Shown here: in pieces, positions 9,562 through 17,353 of the stretch
Position numbering within the stretch: position 1 is the first letter of the stretch
How the letters are laid out: each line of letters begins with the position of its first letter
Assembly (NCBI GenBank): GCA_934474225.1
Contig: CAKSLU010000024.1
Span: forward strand, 1-25,684
Source of the DNA: an uncultured Eubacteriales bacterium
GTDB taxonomy: Bacteria > Bacillota > Clostridia > Oscillospirales > CAG-272
Length of the DNA stretch: 25,684 nucleotides
Direction of reading: 5' to 3'
Program-made: the position numbers and the translations under genes
The notes under the pieces: model-generated
Database searches by the model: none
The model's input: the letters and a program-made list of their open reading frames with translations, nothing else
What the model was told of the DNA's origin: nothing

Positions 9562-11289
9562 TTATTTCACGAGCTTATCGGTCTCGTCAGCGTAGGTTGC
9601 GAGCTTTGCGGCAAGCGTGGCTGCGTCCTTCGCGGAGGCGAGGTAGTAAATTTTAATCTTCGGCTCGGTGCCCGAGGGGCGGATGACGGCGACATCGCCG
9701 TCGGCAAGCCCGTAATAGAGCACATCCGACTTCGGCAGGCCGGTGGGCCTTACCGAGCCGTCGGCGAGCGTGGTAATCGTCCCGGCGAGGTAGTCGCCGA
9801 CGAAGGCGACCGGGCTGCCACCGATGGCTTTCGGCGGGTTCTCGCGCAGGTTCTTCATGGTATTGGTGCGGCGCTCGATGCCGTCCAGCCCCTCCATGTA
9901 GACATCCTGCGACTTCTCGCCGTAGTAGCCGTACTTTTCATAGAGTTTCTGCAGCGCGTCGTAGAGCGTCATGTTCTTTGCCTTGTAGTAGGCTGCCATC
10001 TCGGTGGCAAGCATTGCGGCGCAGACGGCGTCCTTATCGCGGGCGTAGGTGCCCTTGAGGTAGCCGTAGCTCTCCTCAAAGCCAAAGAGGAAGGTACCGT
10101 GCCCTGCCGCCTCGTGCTCCTTGATGACCTCGCCGATGAACTTGAAGCCGGTGAGCACATTGTAGAGCTTGACGCCGTTGGCACGGCAAATCGCCGTGGC
10201 AAGCTCGGTGGAGACGATGGTCTTGACTGCGTAGGCATCGGCGGGAACGCCGCCGTTTTCCTTAAGTGCGGTGATGATATAATCCAGCAGCAGCGACGCC
10301 ATCTGGTTGCCCGTAATCGTGACGAACGAGCCGTCCGCCGTGCGGGTCATGGCGCCCATGCGGTCGCTGTCCGGGTCGGTGGCGATGATGAGGTCACTGC
10401 CGACCTCGTCGGCAAGCTTGATACCGAGCGTGAACGCCGCGGGCAGCTCGGGGTTCGGTTTGACCACCGTGGGGAAATTGCCGTCGAGCACCATCTGCTC
10501 GGGCACGGTATAGAGCTTTTTCAGCCCGGATGCGCGCAGCGCCTCGGGCACGAGCTTATAGCCCGCGCCGTGCAGCGGCGTGTAGACGACCGTGAGGTCG
10601 TCCGCGACCTGCTTCACCGCATCGGGATTGACGCGCTGTGCCAGCACCTTTTCGAGGTAAACGCGGTCGACCTCTTCGCCGATGACGCGGATCTTGCCTG
10701 CCTTTACGGCGTCGGCATAGTTATCCTGCTTTACACCGTCGAAAATGTCGATCGACTTGATCTTGTCCGAGATGATGTCGGCATGCTTCGGCGGCAACTG
10801 TGCGCCATCCTCCCAGTATGCCTTGTAGCCGTTGTACTGCTTCGGATTGTGCGACGCGGTGATGTTGATGCCCGCGATGCAGCCGAGGTGACGGATGGCA
10901 AACGAAAGCTCCGGCGTGGGGCGCACGCCGTCAAAAATATAGGTGGCGATGCCGTTTGCCGAGAGGACTGCCGCAGCGGTCTCGGAAAACAGCGCCGAAT
11001 TGTTGCGGCTGTCATACGCAATGACCACGCCGCGGCGCATCGCGTCCGCGCCCTCGAGCGCGATCATTTCCGCCATGCCCTGCGTCGCCTGTGCGACGGT
11101 ATAGACATTCATCTTGTTGAGCCCTGCGCCCATCGTGCCGCGCAGTCCGCCCGTGCCGAATTCCAGATTGCCGAGGAAGCGCATCTCGATTTCATCGCGG
11201 TCACCCGCAATCGCTTCCAGCTCGCGGCGGCTGTCCGCATCCAGTTTCGGCTCGTGCAGCCAGCGCTCATAGCTTTCCATGTAGTTCAT
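9562..11289 (-). CDS. pgcA: Phosphoglucomutase/phosphomannomutase (alpha-D-phosphohexomutase)
   Basis: Interconverts glucose-1-phosphate and glucose-6-phosphate (or the mannose equivalents), feeding glycogen, cell-wall and sugar-nucleotide synthesis in the cytoplasm. All four family motifs are present: the phosphoserine loop TASHNP (S146), the Mg-binding DPDSDRMG, the sugar-binding GFEESYG and the phosphate-binding RPSGTEPK. At 575 aa it matches the PgcA-type Firmicute enzymes. The open frame starts 5 codons earlier, but GGAGGAG, itself inside those codons, sits 8 nt from the ATG at 11289, which is preferred. The TSCPD gene ends 32 nt upstream. Sugar preference cannot be told from sequence. 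Confidence 0.95.
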   Translation of the reverse strand: MNYMESYERWLHEPKLDADSRRELEAIAGDRDEIEMRFLGNLEFGTGGLRGTMGAGLNKMNVYTVAQATQGMAEMIALEGADAMRRGVVIAYDSRNNSALFSETAAAVLSANGIATYIFDGVRPTPELSFAIRHLGCIAGINITASHNPKQYNGYKAYWEDGAQLPPKHADIISDKIKSIDIFDGVKQDNYADAVKAGKIRVIGEEVDRVYLEKVLAQRVNPDAVKQVADDLTVVYTPLHGAGYKLVPEALRASGLKKLYTVPEQMVLDGNFPTVVKPNPELPAAFTLGIKLADEVGSDLIIATDPDSDRMGAMTRTADGSFVTITGNQMASLLLDYIITALKENGGVPADAYAVKTIVSTELATAICRANGVKLYNVLTGFKFIGEVIKEHEAAGHGTFLFGFEESYGYLKGTYARDKDAVCAAMLATEMAAYYKAKNMTLYDALQKLYEKYGYYGEKSQDVYMEGLDGIERRTNTMKNLRENPPKAIGGSPVAFVGDYLAGTITTLADGSVRPTGLPKSDVLYYGLADGDVAVIRPSGTEPKIKIYYLASAKDAATLAAKLATYADETDKLVK

Positions 11290-11321
11290 ATCGTTCTCCT
11301 CCATTGTGCCGGTATCTGTGC

Positions 11322-11570
11322 TTATTTGTTTTCCCGCAGTGCTTTGGCAAGCTCATTGGGGCAGGATGTCCCTCTGCCGCGGCAGTCGATGCCGCCGAGG
11401 CGGCGGATGACCTCATCCACGGGCATCCCCTCGACCAGTGCGGCAACGCCGTGCGTGTTGCCCGGACATCCGCCGACAAACTCCACATGCTTGACGATGT
11501 CGCCGTCCAGGGTAATCTCAATCTGACGGCTGCAAACGCCGTGCGGGGTAAATGTGATTTTCTTTTCCAT
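11322..11570 (-). CDS. TSCPD domain-containing protein
   Basis: Small 82-aa protein of the TSCPD family (the four-cysteine TIGR03905-type group). TSCPD domains also occur at the end of some ribonucleotide reductases and probably bind metal or nucleic acid; the stand-alone form has no proven function. Visible cysteines lie in PHGVCSRQI, GGCPGNTHGV, GIDCRGRGTSCPN, and the signature T-S-C-P is seen near the end. ATG at 11570 follows AAAGGAAA; the 7 extra upstream codons lack a site. It lies between the PDT-like gene and phosphoglucomutase with short gaps and may belong to the htpG transcript. Confidence 0.85.
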   Translation of the reverse strand: MEKKITFTPHGVCSRQIEITLDGDIVKHVEFVGGCPGNTHGVAALVEGMPVDEVIRRLGGIDCRGRGTSCPNELAKALRENK

Positions 11571-11607
11571 ACAGATTTCCTTTATATGCAATTTTATTTG
11601 TTTTTAT

Positions 11608-12558
11608 TCAGTCTGCCGTGACCGTCTCGTACACGCCGAGCAGCATGCAGTTCTGTCCGGCAAGTGTCAGCAAAAGCAGCCAGGCAAACAGCGCCTCTTT
11701 TGTGCCGCCGAAGGTGCAGAGCTGCGCATAGCCGTCGGTGTAACCGAGCGGCTGTGACGCCGTGCGCACAAAGGTCACGCCGAGCGCCGCCATGGCGGTA
11801 AACAGTCCCGACAGCGTATCGGCACCGCCGAGCGGCAGTCGCAGTGCGGTCTGCACATCACCGCCGCCGTCCGGGAGCGCGTCGCCCTCGCGGCAAAGCA
11901 GTGCAAAGCGCGTGACCACGCCGTCCGCGTCCGCGCACGCGCAGACCCGCGTCACAAACAGATCGCTCTCGGTCATTATGCGGAGCGTGGTGGAAAGAAA
12001 GCCGTCGCGGCTGTTTTCCAGCGGCAGGATGCAATAGGCACAGTCGCCGCCGACCGCCGCATCGGCGGCATCGGCAAAGCTGCGCACGGGGTAAACTTCA
12101 AAGTCGCCGATGCGCGCCGCAAGCGCCGCCGCGGCGCGGCGGAACGCTGCCGTATCCGGCACGGCGACCCGCAGAGGCATTGCCTCCGCCGCGTGCGCGA
12201 CGAACAACGACGGCGACGGATGCAGTTTTGCCGCTTGCAGTTCTGCCGTCACCCGCGCCGCAAAGGCGGCAAGGTATGCGCCCGCGTCTGCCGCGAGTTT
12301 TGCCGCGGCAAGCGGCAGATTCTCTTCCGGCGTCTCGGCAAACAGAGTGCGCGACAGCTCCGGCAGGCAGGCAAGCGGCTCCCGCCGCAGCGCCTCCGCC
12401 GAGAAGCGATCCTCCCGCAGCATGCGGACGATTGCCGGCGCGGACAGGCGCGCCGCCTCGTCGAGCACGGCGCTCATGCGCTCGCACGCGGCAAGGTCAT
12501 CGGCAAGGATATGCCGGATGTTCTTTTTGACAATGGATTGCGACTCGCTCTTTGCCAT
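11608..12558 (-). CDS. Degenerate prephenate dehydratase/ACT-like protein
   Basis: Protein of 316 aa. About residues 128-230 resemble prephenate dehydratase: a VAVPDTAAF start, PLENSRDGF (179-187) in place of P-I-E-N-S-x-x-G, and a TRF triplet (216-218) that in true enzymes holds the catalytic threonine, but here without the usual preceding N-x. Residues about 243-316 resemble the phenylalanine-binding ACT domain, with TASQP in place of I-E-S-R-P and a final LLGVYE. Residues 1-125 are helical and alanine-rich with no recognised domain; they occupy the position of chorismate mutase in P-proteins but do not resemble it. ATG 12558 lies 1 nt after the htpG stop. Phenylalanine synthesis is possible but a regulatory paralogue fits better. 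Confidence 0.6.
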   Translation of the reverse strand: MAKSESQSIVKKNIRHILADDLAACERMSAVLDEAARLSAPAIVRMLREDRFSAEALRREPLACLPELSRTLFAETPEENLPLAAAKLAADAGAYLAAFAARVTAELQAAKLHPSPSLFVAHAAEAMPLRVAVPDTAAFRRAAAALAARIGDFEVYPVRSFADAADAAVGGDCAYCILPLENSRDGFLSTTLRIMTESDLFVTRVCACADADGVVTRFALLCREGDALPDGGGDVQTALRLPLGGADTLSGLFTAMAALGVTFVRTASQPLGYTDGYAQLCTFGGTKEALFAWLLLLTLAGQNCMLLGVYETVTAD

Positions 12559-12559
12559 C

Positions 12560-14410
12560 TCAGAGCTTTGCGAGCGTCTCGTAGCTCGATGCGAGGAAGT
12601 CGCGCAGTTCCGCCTCGGTGAAGCGGCGCTGACTGAGCACGGCAAGGCCGTAAATCTGCTTGGCGAGGAGCGCGTCATTGTCATGTTCCTCGGCGTCCAG
12701 TTTTTTGATAAGCGGGTTTGCCATATTGAGGACGAGCGCGCTCTTCGGCTTGAAGTCGCCGCCGAGCGGCATGCCGTTTGCGGCATAGAGCTTCATCATA
12801 TCCTCCATGCGGCGGCTCTCCTCGTCGATATTCAGCATCGCGGGAATTGATGCATCGGCAAGATTCTCGCAGCGCACCGTGAGTTTGTCGTCGCCCGCCG
12901 CCGTGCGGAAGAGCGCCTCCAACTTTTCGGAATGCGCCGCCTCGCCGTCCTTCAGCGCATCGGTAATGTCGGCATCCACGCGCAGGAATTTGACCTTGTC
13001 ATTGACGCTTTCCAGCATGGACACAAACTGCGTGTCGATCATCTTGTCAAAGCGGACGACCTTGATGCCCTTTGCCTCCAGCATGGCGATATACTGCGCC
13101 TGCAGCTCGGCATCCGAGGCGTAGTAGACCTTATTCTCGTTCGTCTCCTTGGCGTCTTCCAGATACTCGGCAAGCGTCATGTGCCCGCCGTGCACCACTT
13201 CAAGGAGCAGCGCGTCCTTGGCGCGGTCGTAGAACTTGCGGTCGCAGAGCGAGGCGTATTCGCAGAAGGTCTTGATGTCGCCCCACATCTTCTCGTAGCT
13301 CTCGCGGTCGCTCTTGAACATCGAAGTCAGCTTGTCGGCGACCTTCTTGACGATGTGCGCCGAAATCTTTGAGACATAGCCGTTGTTCTGCAGATAGCTG
13401 CGCGACACATTCAGCGGCAGTTCGGGACAATCCAGCACGCCGCGCAGCATGAGGAGGTACTCTGGGATGACTTCCTTGATGTTGTCGGCAACAAAAACCT
13501 GGTTGTAATAGAGTTTGACCTGCCCCTCAAGCCCCGCAAACTCGTGCGTCAACTTCGGGAAATACAGGATGCCCTTGAAGTTGAGCGGGTAATCCGCATT
13601 GATGTGCAGCCAGAACAGCGGCTCGTTGAAATCGGTGAACACCTTGTGGTAGAACGCCTTGTACTCCTCATCGGTGCAGTCGGCGGGATTCTTCTGCCAC
13701 AGCGGGTGAATGTCGTTAATAGGCGTCTCGGCGGGCTTTTCCTCACCCTCTTTGGGTTCGACAGGCTCGGCGTCCTCATCCTCAAAATAGATTTCCACCG
13801 GCATGAACGCGCAGTACTTGTCCAGCACGGCGCGCAAGGTGTGCGGCTCGAGATACTCCGCGCCCTCGTCGTTGATGTGCATGATGATGTCGGTGCCGTG
13901 ACCTTCGCGCTCGGCGTCGCTCATCTCATATTCGCCCTCTTCGTTGCAGACCCACTTGACGGCGGGTGTGCCGCGATAGGAGCGGCTGATGACCTCCACC
14001 TTGTCGCTCACCATGAACGCCGAATAGAAACCAAGCCCGAAGTGCCCGATGATGCCGTCGGCTGCGCCCTCGCTCTCGTACTTCTCGATGAACTCCATTG
14101 CGCCGGACAGCGCGATGGAGCCGATGTACTTCTTCACCTCATCGGCATCCATGCCGATGCCGTTGTCGCGCACGGTGATGGTGCGCGCCTTCTTGCTGAC
14201 CGAAACATCAATGCGCCCGGTCGTCTCGATGTCCTTGACCTCGCCGAGCGAAATCAGACGGTTCAGCTTGACGATTGCATCGGAGGCGTTGGAGACAATT
14301 TCGCGCAGGAAAATCTCCTTGTCCGAATACAGCCACCGCTTGATGACCGGAAAAATATTTTTGGTTTCGACGGAGATGCCGCCCTTTTCGTTTATCCCTT
14401 GTACTGACAT
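12560..14410 (-). CDS. htpG: Molecular chaperone HtpG (Hsp90)
   Basis: Bacterial Hsp90, an ATP-driven dimeric chaperone in the cytosol. Full length at 616 aa. The N-terminal GHKL ATPase domain has the E-I-V-S-N-A-S-D-A helix (near residue 40), DNGIGMD, and GHFGLGFYSAFMVSD, which form the ATP pocket and lid. The middle domain shows FPKLTHEF and RGVLDCPELPLNVSRSYLQ. The C-terminal dimerisation region ends with the AEEHDNDALLAKQIYGLAVLS helix area. The ATG follows AAAGGAAG. A promoter and an 8-bp inverted repeat at the transcription start lie upstream; the repeat is not CIRCE, so HrcA control is unlikely. Confidence 0.97.
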   Translation of the reverse strand: MSVQGINEKGGISVETKNIFPVIKRWLYSDKEIFLREIVSNASDAIVKLNRLISLGEVKDIETTGRIDVSVSKKARTITVRDNGIGMDADEVKKYIGSIALSGAMEFIEKYESEGAADGIIGHFGLGFYSAFMVSDKVEVISRSYRGTPAVKWVCNEEGEYEMSDAEREGHGTDIIMHINDEGAEYLEPHTLRAVLDKYCAFMPVEIYFEDEDAEPVEPKEGEEKPAETPINDIHPLWQKNPADCTDEEYKAFYHKVFTDFNEPLFWLHINADYPLNFKGILYFPKLTHEFAGLEGQVKLYYNQVFVADNIKEVIPEYLLMLRGVLDCPELPLNVSRSYLQNNGYVSKISAHIVKKVADKLTSMFKSDRESYEKMWGDIKTFCEYASLCDRKFYDRAKDALLLEVVHGGHMTLAEYLEDAKETNENKVYYASDAELQAQYIAMLEAKGIKVVRFDKMIDTQFVSMLESVNDKVKFLRVDADITDALKDGEAAHSEKLEALFRTAAGDDKLTVRCENLADASIPAMLNIDEESRRMEDMMKLYAANGMPLGGDFKPKSALVLNMANPLIKKLDAEEHDNDALLAKQIYGLAVLSQRRFTEAELRDFLASSYETLAKL

Positions 14411-14436
14411 AAAAAATCAGCTTCCTTTGATAGATA

Positions 14437-14458
14437 TTTGAAGTCATAAAACTTCAAA
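14437..14458 (-). promoter_or_regulatory. Inverted repeat at htpG transcription start
   Basis: Perfect 8-bp arms TTTGAAGT and ACTTCAAA with a CATAAA spacer. The element spans the predicted start of transcription and the first bases of the leader, so it can be an operator or a 5' hairpin. It does not match CIRCE (TTAGCACTC-N9-GAGTGCTAA). Confidence 0.6.
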
Positions 14459-14462
14459 ATAA

Positions 14463-14491
14463 ATTATAGCCTACTTCCCCGCAGAATGCAA
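14463..14491 (-). promoter_or_regulatory. htpG promoter
   Basis: Minus-strand -10 TATAAT (14463-14468) and -35 TTGCAT (14486-14491) with a 17-nt spacer. Confidence 0.7.
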
Positions 14492-14562
14492 GTTGCCGGG
14501 CGAAATTTTCACACATTTTCCTTGTTCTCTGCACTTTTTCGCACCCGTCGTGCTAAAAAGTG

Positions 14563-14591
14563 TTGCATTTTGAAAAAAGGCATGCTATAAT
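14563..14591 (+). promoter_or_regulatory. tRNA-Leu promoter
   Basis: -35 TTGCAT, 17-nt spacer with TGC extended -10, and -10 TATAAT. The tRNA begins 15 nt after the -10. Confidence 0.8.
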
Positions 14592-14606
14592 AACAAGGTC
14601 ATATTT

Positions 14607-14693
14607 GCCGGTATGATGGAATTGGCAGACGTGCCGGACTCAAAATCCGGTGGTAGCGATACCGTGTCGGTTCGACCCCGACTACCGGCACCA
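14607..14693 (+). tRNA. tRNA-Leu (anticodon CAA), CCA encoded
   Basis: Class II tRNA with a long variable arm. The acceptor strands GCCGGTA and TACCGGC (14683-14689) pair perfectly. The anticodon stem CCGGA/TCCGG holds a loop CTCAAAA, giving anticodon CAA (reads UUG). The variable arm stem GGTA/TACC with a GCGA loop and the T arm GTCGG-TTCGACC-CCGAC are intact. Discriminator A is followed by an encoded CCA (14691-14693). The 3' 48 nt recur in degraded form at 18815-18862, marking this tRNA as an integration target. Confidence 0.97.
14646..14693 (+). repeat. Left att-like direct repeat (tRNA-Leu 3' half)
   Basis: 48 nt from the 3' strand of the anticodon stem to the CCA end of tRNA-Leu. It is repeated at 18815-18862 in the same orientation with 45 of 48 identical bases; mismatches fall at 14652 (G/A), 14654 (T/C) and 14683 (T/G). 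Tyrosine integrases commonly use this part of tRNA genes. Confidence 0.85.
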
Positions 14694-14699
14694 TCCCTG

Positions 14700-14742
14700 A
14701 AAGACCGCAAACCCGACTATATCGAGGGTTTGCGGTCTTTTT
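14700..14742 (+). terminator. Terminator after tRNA-Leu
   Basis: A 15-bp perfect stem AAAGACCGCAAACCC / GGGTTTGCGGTCTTT with an 11-nt loop is followed by further T. If the island model is right, this terminator came with the element and the original tRNA terminator is the one at 18862-18896. Confidence 0.9.
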
Positions 14743-14802
14743 CTTTGCGTCGGGTCAGCAAAATCGGTCGCGAGATTTGTCTGTGAATTTGCGTCGGACG
14801 GG

Positions 14803-14831
14803 TTGACAATCCGCATCGGATGATGTATAAT
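14803..14831 (+). promoter_or_regulatory. Consensus promoter of the TetR unit
   Basis: Perfect -35 TTGACA and perfect -10 TATAAT spaced 17 nt. Confidence 0.92.
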
Positions 14832-14841
14832 TCAAACTATA

Positions 14842-14857
14842 TATAACGCTTGTTATA
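14842..14857 (+). promoter_or_regulatory. Candidate TetR operator
   Basis: Palindrome TATAAC-GCTT-GTTATA, perfect in 6-bp arms, between the predicted transcription start (about 14838) and the AGGAGG at 14861. Length and placement are typical of autoregulated TetR/AcrR repressors. Confidence 0.78.
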
Positions 14858-14871
14858 AATAGGAGGTGCGC

Positions 14872-15444
14872 ATGCCCGCAAAAGCAAAAGTCACCAAAGA
14901 AATGATCCTTGACGCAGCCTTTGCAATCGCCCGCGAGGTGGGCGCGGAAAACATCAGCGCAAGGACTGTTTCGGAAAGACTGCATTGCTCCACGCAGCCC
15001 GTCCTGTATCACTATGCGACGATTGACGAACTGAAGAGGGCGGTCTATGCGAAGGCAGACCTTTATCATTCGGAATATCTGATGCAGATAGAAAAGCCGC
15101 AAAAGGGTGCCGCGCTCGGAATCGGGATGAACTATATCCGCTTTGCAATCGAAGAGGCGCATTTGTTCCGGTTCCTTTTTCAGTCGGATTATTTCAGCGG
15201 GAGTACCCTGCTCGAGCTGATTGACGCCGAGGAACTCATGCCGGTTCTTTCGGCTATGCAGAGCGCATTAGGCGTCGATATGGAGCAGACGAAAAAGGTT
15301 TTTCTGACCGTTTTCCTGTTTGCCCACGGGTATGCAAGCATCATCGTGAGCAATTCGCTGCAATACGACGAGGCGCTTATCCAAATTCAGTTGGAGCAGG
15401 CGTACAGAGGCGCAATACTGGCAGCACAGGAGGAAATGAAATGA
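14872..15444 (+). CDS. TetR/AcrR-family transcriptional repressor
   Basis: Regulator of 190 aa. The N-terminal helix-turn-helix spans about residues 8-55 (ITKEMILDAAF-type helix 1; here VTKEMILDAA; recognition region TVSERLHCSTQPVLYHY). The C-terminal ligand-binding domain is helical and not assignable to a ligand. The best start is ATG 14872, 5 nt after AGGAGG; an in-frame GTG at 14866 overlaps that site. A consensus promoter and a palindromic operator precede it, so autorepression is likely. Its stop overlaps the isochorismatase-like gene by 4 nt, so the hydrolase is probably under its control. First gene of the putative island. Confidence 0.9.
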   Translation: MPAKAKVTKEMILDAAFAIAREVGAENISARTVSERLHCSTQPVLYHYATIDELKRAVYAKADLYHSEYLMQIEKPQKGAALGIGMNYIRFAIEEAHLFRFLFQSDYFSGSTLLELIDAEELMPVLSAMQSALGVDMEQTKKVFLTVFLFAHGYASIIVSNSLQYDEALIQIQLEQAYRGAILAAQEEMK

Positions 15445-15938
15445 AAAATTGTGCACTGGTCGTCATAGACCTTCAGAATGACATTACGAAGAACTACAGA
15501 GAAATCATTGAAAACGTCAATGCGGCAATCGACCGGGCGGTTCAAGCGGGGCTGTGGGTCGTTTACATCCGGCACAACAATCTGTCTGCGGGGACAAGAA
15601 CCTTCAAACCCGGCACGCACGGCGCAGAGTTTGTGCCTGAGCTGAAAGTCGTGTCCGACCATATCTTCACAAAGTCAAAAAGCAATGCACTGACCAGCGA
15701 AGCGTTTGCGGCTTTCATCAAAGAAAACGGCATTGACGAATTTTATATAGTCGGCGCGGACGCTGCCGCCTGCGTCAAATCCACCTGCTTCAACATGGCG
15801 AAAAGCGGCTATACCGTTCATGTGCTGTCGGACTGCATCACGAGCTATGATAAAAAGAAGCTGCCGGAACTGCTTGCTTATTATGCGGGCAAGGGCTGCG
15901 AAGTCCTGGCACTTGCAGATATGCTTCGGGAGGGGTAA
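15441..15938 (+). CDS. Isochorismatase-like cysteine hydrolase
   Basis: Member of the isochorismatase-like fold, 165 aa, a size shared with nicotinamidases and N-carbamoyl or amide hydrolases. The expected catalytic triad is visible: D10 in ALVVIDLQND, a lysine at 78 or 80 in FTKSKSNAL, and C111 in GADAAACVKST. The non-prolyl cis-peptide region before the cysteine is also family-like. The substrate cannot be read from sequence. ATG overlaps the TetR stop (ATGA) with AGGAGG just upstream. Coupling to a TetR repressor suggests an inducible detoxifying or small-molecule hydrolase. Codon use is AT-richer than in the surrounding chromosome. Confidence 0.87.
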   Translation: MKNCALVVIDLQNDITKNYREIIENVNAAIDRAVQAGLWVVYIRHNNLSAGTRTFKPGTHGAEFVPELKVVSDHIFTKSKSNALTSEAFAAFIKENGIDEFYIVGADAAACVKSTCFNMAKSGYTVHVLSDCITSYDKKKLPELLAYYAGKGCEVLALADMLREG

Positions 15939-16024
15939 ACCATGCCGATGCGTGGCGCGGTTCGGTATCAACTACAAATGCACGGTACGATAACACAAAC
16001 AAATTCCGATTTGCGGAGGCAACG

Positions 16025-16375
16025 ATGCAAAACACAAATCAACTGATTGGCTGCTGCGGGCTGGATTGCGAAACCTGCGATGCCGGAATCGCAACGATGA
16101 CAAACGCAAACGTCCTGCGCGAGAAAACCGCCGCCCTGTGGACAAAGCTCAATGGGGTAACGATTACGCCGGAAATGATCAACTGCACCGGCTGTCGCAT
16201 AGCGGGCGCAAAAACGCCGTTCTGCGACAAGCTCTGCCCTGTACATAACTGCGTGCGGGAAAAAGGATTTGATACCTGCGCGGACTGTGCACACATGGAC
16301 GAATGTCCGACGCTCGGACGCATCGCCGCAAACAGTCCTTTCGTTTTGGAAAACCTGAAGCGGCTCGCGAAGTAA
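16025..16375 (+). CDS. DUF3795 cysteine-rich protein
   Basis: Protein of 116 aa with 12 cysteines (C10, C11, C15, C18, C54, C57, C67, C71, C76, C85, C88, C94). The opening LIGCCGLDCETCDAGIAT, the central C-T-G-C-R and the ending C-A-D-C-x5-C match DUF3795, a family with no proven function, probably metal-binding (Zn or Fe-S). GGAGG lies ahead of the ATG. The gap to the isochorismatase-like gene is 86 nt with no terminator seen, so it may be part of the TetR transcript. It ends 93 nt before the AraC gene. Confidence 0.85.
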   Translation: MQNTNQLIGCCGLDCETCDAGIATMTNANVLREKTAALWTKLNGVTITPEMINCTGCRIAGAKTPFCDKLCPVHNCVREKGFDTCADCAHMDECPTLGRIAANSPFVLENLKRLAK

Positions 16376-16439
16376 GGCAGAGCGAAACAAATCAGAACAG
16401 AATAGCAAAGAAAGTCGAGAAGGTTTTTCTCAGGCGCGG

Positions 16440-16468
16440 TATAATGTGCCTGTAAGGAGTTGAGATGG
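16440..16468 (+). promoter_or_regulatory. Possible AraC -10 and ribosome binding site
   Basis: A perfect TATAAT (16440-16445) lacks a good -35. AAGGAG (16453-16458) supports the ATG at 16469. If the -10 is used, the leader is very short, so the promoter is uncertain; the ribosome binding site is clear. Confidence 0.35.
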
Positions 16469-17353
16469 ATGACGGAACAGATTTTGGCTGTCCAGCGAAT
16501 GCAGGACTACATAGAAAAGAACAAAACAGAGGAAATCAGCCTGTCCGATCTTGCGCGGGCATCGCTGTTTTCCCCCTGGTATGCCTACCGGCTGTTCCGA
16601 AACTGCCTCGGGTTGACGCCGACCGAATATATCCGCAAATACCGTCTCACGCTGGCGGCAAAGAGGCTGCGCGAGGGCGAAGTCAAAGTCATCGACGCGG
16701 CCTACGATGCCGGGTTTGCCAATGTGGACACCTTTACGCGGGCGTTTTGCCGGGAGTTTGGGTTGAATCCGAGCGACTATGTGAAAAATCCCGTTCCGAT
16801 AACCTTCTTTATTCCTTACGGTGCAAAATATCGTGAACTGAGAAAGGAGAACATCGACATGTCAGACATGCAACCGATTTTTATACAGGTCGTCCGCAAG
16901 CCGGAGCGCCTGTGCATCATCAAACGCGGCAAGCGCGCGGAGGACTATTTCCCCTACTGTGAGGAAGTGAGCTGCGATGTGTGGGGCATCCTCTTAAGCA
17001 TGAAATCGCTTTGCGGCGAGCCGGTTTCCATGTGGCTGCCCGAAAAGTACAAAAAGCCGAACACCTCCACCTATGTGCAGGGTGTGGAGGTTGAAACCGA
17101 CTATATGGGGGCAGTCCCGGAGGGCTTCGACACCATTCATCTGCCGGAGGCAGAATACCTGATGTTTCAGGGGGCGCCTTTCCGTGAGGAGGACTATTGC
17201 AAAGCCATCCGCACCGTGCAGGCGGCGATGGACAGCTATGATCCGTCCGTCATCGGCTATCGCTGGGACGATGAAAACCCGCGCATCCAGCTCGAACCCC
17301 GCGGTGGGCGCGGCTATATCGAGCTGCGGGCAGTTAGGAAGGTTCAGAAATGA
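16469..17353 (+). CDS. AraC-family regulator with GyrI-like effector domain
   Basis: Regulator of 294 aa with an inverted order compared with AraC itself: the DNA-binding double helix-turn-helix is at the N-terminus (about residues 5-105, including ISLSDLARASLFSPWYAYRLF and VIDAAYDAGFANVDTFTRAF), followed by a GyrI-like small-molecule-binding domain (about 130-290). Rob- and SoxS/BltR-related multidrug sensors share this layout. Start: AAGGAG is 10 nt from ATG 16469; a TTG at 16460 is too close. Its stop overlaps the ABC ATPase start by 4 nt, which makes it the likely ligand-responsive activator of the exporter. Confidence 0.9.
   Translation: MTEQILAVQRMQDYIEKNKTEEISLSDLARASLFSPWYAYRLFRNCLGLTPTEYIRKYRLTLAAKRLREGEVKVIDAAYDAGFANVDTFTRAFCREFGLNPSDYVKNPVPITFFIPYGAKYRELRKENIDMSDMQPIFIQVVRKPERLCIIKRGKRAEDYFPYCEEVSCDVWGILLSMKSLCGEPVSMWLPEKYKKPNTSTYVQGVEVETDYMGAVPEGFDTIHLPEAEYLMFQGAPFREEDYCKAIRTVQAAMDSYDPSVIGYRWDDENPRIQLEPRGGRGYIELRAVRKVQK

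Noticed and set aside
9547..11526. 659-aa + strand open frame opposite phosphoglucomutase
   Set aside because: Antisense shadow over a gene with all phosphohexomutase motifs.
12559..12786. Longer N-terminus for the PDT-like gene
   Set aside because: It lies wholly inside htpG in another frame; ATG at 12558 is the sensible start.
14437..14458. CIRCE element for HrcA at htpG
   Set aside because: Arms TTTGAAGT/ACTTCAAA do not match TTAGCACTC/GAGTGCTAA.
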